Shown: piece by piece, positions 4,550-6,102 of the stretch
Layout of the letters: each line of letters begins with the position of its first letter
How positions within the stretch are numbered: the first letter of the stretch is position 1
Source: Candidatus Hermodarchaeota archaeon
Lineage (GTDB): Archaea; Asgardarchaeota; Hermodarchaeia; Hermodarchaeales; Hermodarchaeaceae
Assembly: GCA_016840595.1 (NCBI GenBank)
Contig: JAEOSA010000121.1
Coordinates: 1-6,102 of the forward strand
Direction: 5' to 3'
DNA: 6,102 bases
Program-made: the position numbers and the translations under genes
The notes under the pieces: model-generated
Database searches by the model: none
What the model was told of the DNA's origin: nothing
Seen by the model: only the letters and a program-made list of their open reading frames with translations

Positions 4550-5550
4550 TACTTCTCACCTTTATTAGGAAGTGCGCCTGTACCCAGCAAAGTTGAAAGC
4601 CGTCTCAGTGCAGGAACACCTTGAATTTCTTGAGCAAATAGGGGTATCTCTGTAATTGTGAAATCATCATAAACATCATGAATTGTTGTGATATACTTCT
4701 GTTGCATCGCTTTTCGAGACTTGCAAAAACTGCAGTCAGGGATGTCCGGAAAAATCATATTTACAATAATATGGCTGCTGGGGATTTCGAATTCATAGAG
4801 CGCCTGTAACAAACGTTCAGTTTCGGATACTGCCATTGCTTCAGGAATCAGTACAATAACAAAGCTTGTCAGGTTGGGATCACTGAGCTCAACGCGTGAG
4901 GCTGAAATGGTCTCCTTGAGACGTTCAAGCTCTTGGAGTGATTGATCTTGCTCTGAGTCACCACGACCGAACAGGGCTTTCATGCGACCAAAAAGGTTGC
5001 TGAATCGGAGGCGGAGTTTAATGAGCTTACCAAAAAAACTGTCTAGCATTTCGGGTAAACCCAACAACCGCAAAGTATGCCCAGTGGGTGCTGTATCAAA
5101 AACGACAAGGTCATATTCGCATTCTTGGATGAATTCAAGGACCTTCGAAAATGCTAGGGCTTCATCAGATCCGGGGGCATTCATGTCAGTGAATTCTTCT
5201 AGTCCCATCATTCCCCCCATATCTCCCGCTTCTCCTTGTTGAGTCATCTCGCGATATTGATCAAAGGCTTTTCGCGGGTCAATTTCCATGCCAAAGAGAT
5301 TCTTTACCCCTTTAATGGGAATTACTTCTCCTCCACTAAGGTTTTGATCGAAGCTATCTCCTAAACTGTGGGCAGGATCAGTACTGATTACTAGGGTTTC
5401 ACGACCATGTTCTGCGGCCCAAAGAGCCGATGCCGCAGCGTTGCTGGTTTTTCCGACTCCGCCTTTCCCGCCAAAAAGAAGGAATCGAAGGGATTCTTTT
5501 TCGAGTAATTTGAGAAGGGTCATAAGAAGTGTATCTCCAGTTCTACTCAT
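4549..5550 (-). CDS. Get3/ArsA-type ATPase (tail-anchored protein targeting factor-like)
   Basis: A single-domain SIMIBI-class ATPase of the ArsA/Get3 family. Visible motifs are the deviant P-loop GGKGGVGKT (27-35), switch I STDPAHSLGDSF (56-67), a methionine-rich loop (102-123) like the client-binding part of Get3, switch II FDTAPTGHT (151-159), the IVNMIFP segment (262-268), and CSFC (273-276) followed by KAMQQKYI. The CxxC pair, used for zinc-linked dimers in Get3, and the met-rich loop favour membrane-protein targeting over arsenite export. No arsenic genes are nearby. At 333 residues it has the length of a one-domain Get3. Two ATG starts are possible: 5550, or 5523 (residue 10), which has GGAGA 10 bases before it. 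The TATA-like box at 5566-5572 predicts a start site near 5543, favouring the shorter form. It is flanked by two small membrane-protein genes. Confidence 0.93.
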   Translation of the reverse strand: MSRTGDTLLMTLLKLLEKESLRFLLFGGKGGVGKTSNAAASALWAAEHGRETLVISTDPAHSLGDSFDQNLSGGEVIPIKGVKNLFGMEIDPRKAFDQYREMTQQGEAGDMGGMMGLEEFTDMNAPGSDEALAFSKVLEFIQECEYDLVVFDTAPTGHTLRLLGLPEMLDSFFGKLIKLRLRFSNLFGRMKALFGRGDSEQDQSLQELERLKETISASRVELSDPNLTSFVIVLIPEAMAVSETERLLQALYEFEIPSSHIIVNMIFPDIPDCSFCKSRKAMQQKYITTIHDVYDDFTITEIPLFAQEIQGVPALRRLSTLLGTGALPNKGEK

Positions 5551-5565
5551 CGATGGCTTATCTGG

Positions 5566-5572
5566 CTTATAG
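5566..5572 (-). promoter_or_regulatory. TATA-like box before the Get3-like gene
   Basis: CTATAAG on the minus strand in the 36-base gap between the two genes. Transcription would begin near 5543, inside the first codons of the longer form. The gene could therefore be expressed separately as well as with its upstream neighbours. Confidence 0.35.
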
Positions 5573-5586
5573 ACTTATCTTGTAGG

Positions 5587-5952
5587 TTATGGTGGAAGAG
5601 GAACTACAAGTTGACTTATTGCTAGCATCGCATAGAAAGTTACCACAAATACCGCAATTACCATGATAACTCCCACAACTACTATTGAATAGCGCATCCG
5701 AATTAATCCGCCAATTAGACCTAGAAACATAATGAGTAGAAGTGCAATGAAGGTAATTACAGCGTCCCATGTGGGTAGAAGAGAGGTAACTGGTTCTACC
5801 ACAATGAATGGATATAACCCATAACCGGACGCAATTAGTAAGTAGCCTAGTGCACCGCCAAATACAACGAAAAGAATGGTAGCAAGCTGATCTATAGGTT
5901 CTTGGGATTCTTCTTCGTCGTCGGTTGTAGAATCTTCTGTTTCATTATCCAT
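5587..5952 (-). CDS. Uncharacterised three-helix membrane protein with acidic N-terminus
   Basis: A 121-residue protein that I do not recognise. Residues 1-20 are very acidic (10 Asp/Glu, no basic residue). Three hydrophobic helices follow at about 24-52, 62-84 and 88-113, with GLIRMRYS as the only basic turn, between helices 2 and 3. By the positive-inside rule the R-x-R turn is cytoplasmic, placing the acidic N-terminus outside or, with weak charge control, leaving it undecided. The protein ends VVPLPP. The ATG at 5950-5952 follows the upstream stop by 8 bases. AGGAGA lies about 12 bases before the ATG, inside the last codons of the upstream gene, so the two genes are almost certainly co-transcribed. 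It lies just before the Get3-like ATPase. It could be a membrane partner of that ATPase, but it lacks the coiled coil of Get1/DUF106 proteins. Confidence 0.8.
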   Translation of the reverse strand: MDNETEDSTTDDEEESQEPIDQLATILFVVFGGALGYLLIASGYGLYPFIVVEPVTSLLPTWDAVITFIALLLIMFLGLIGGLIRMRYSIVVVGVIMVIAVFVVTFYAMLAISQLVVPLPP

Positions 5953-5960
5953 GTTTAGTC

Positions 5961-6102
5961 TTATTCTCCTGATGGTTTAAAGATGACGAGGCAGATGGGA
6001 ACATTAGCGGGAGCCCAGTTTTGATACTTTCCCTCGTACTTCAAACCATAATCCCGTTGCCCTTGGTTTCCGAGAATAAGAAAGAGCGTGTTGGAACGAG
6101 CC
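5961..6102 (-). CDS. C-terminal end of an unrecognised protein, 5' end outside window
   Basis: The last 46 codons plus a TAA stop (5961-5963) are present. The sequence ends ARSNTLFLILGNQGQ, then RDYGLKYEGKYQNWAPAN, VPICLVIFKPSGE. It is open to the window edge, has ordinary amino-acid composition, and its end overlaps the ribosome-binding site of the next gene. I do not recognise the family; the alternating hydrophobic pattern suggests beta strands. It heads the operon that leads into the membrane protein and probably the Get3-like ATPase. Confidence 0.7.
   Translation of the reverse strand, partial: ARSNTLFLILGNQGQRDYGLKYEGKYQNWAPANVPICLVIFKPSGE

Noticed and set aside
5567..5770. Second minus-strand frame overlapping the 121-residue membrane protein
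   Set aside because: It is out of frame with a clear three-helix protein, is rich in Ser, Cys and Asn from frame-shifted codons, and shows no motif.
1..6102. CRISPR array or long tandem repeats
   Set aside because: No regularly spaced repeats were seen; only short inverted repeats and one 11-base direct repeat.

Overview
The window is archaeal. It carries a SUI1-type aIF1, a tRNA gene with bulge-helix-bulge (BHB) introns, AT-rich TATA-like boxes about 25-35 bases before several starts, GTG and TTG starts with short or no leaders, and a Get3/ArsA-type ATPase. The lineage cannot be fixed from the sequence; a mesophilic, moderately AT-rich archaeon (an Asgard or related group is possible) would fit. 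Every gene I can support lies on the minus strand, so transcription runs from high to low coordinates.

From the right edge: the 3' end of an unrecognised gene (5961-6102), then a 121-residue protein with three predicted membrane helices (5587-5952), a Get3-like ATPase (4549-5550) and a 35-residue one-helix membrane peptide (4442-4549) whose start overlaps the ATPase stop. These four look like one locus for membrane-protein handling. Next come a 71-residue double zinc-ribbon protein (4155-4370) and an IS200/IS605-type tnpB (2818-4029) that is complete except for one in-frame TAA. Then follow aIF1 (2404-2712), a tRNA-His gene (2065-2221), histidyl-tRNA synthetase (518-2017), and the 5' part of a secreted DUF4430 protein (1-432).

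The most striking item is the tRNA-His(GTG) gene. Its 157 bases reduce to a 74-nt, CCA-encoding tRNA only after three introns of 32, 22 and 29 nt are removed, between positions 8/9, 15/16 and 37/38. All three fit the same canonical BHB geometry and the same boundary pattern (first intron base A, last two AA). The tRNA also has A73 and no genome-encoded G-1, a combination known from eukaryotic rather than typical archaeal tRNA-His. It sits 47 bases upstream of the enzyme that charges it.

The second item of interest is the Get3-like locus. The ATPase keeps the P-loop, both switch motifs and the CxxC pair of tail-anchored-protein targeting factors. It is flanked by two unrecognised membrane proteins with similar proline-rich C-termini.
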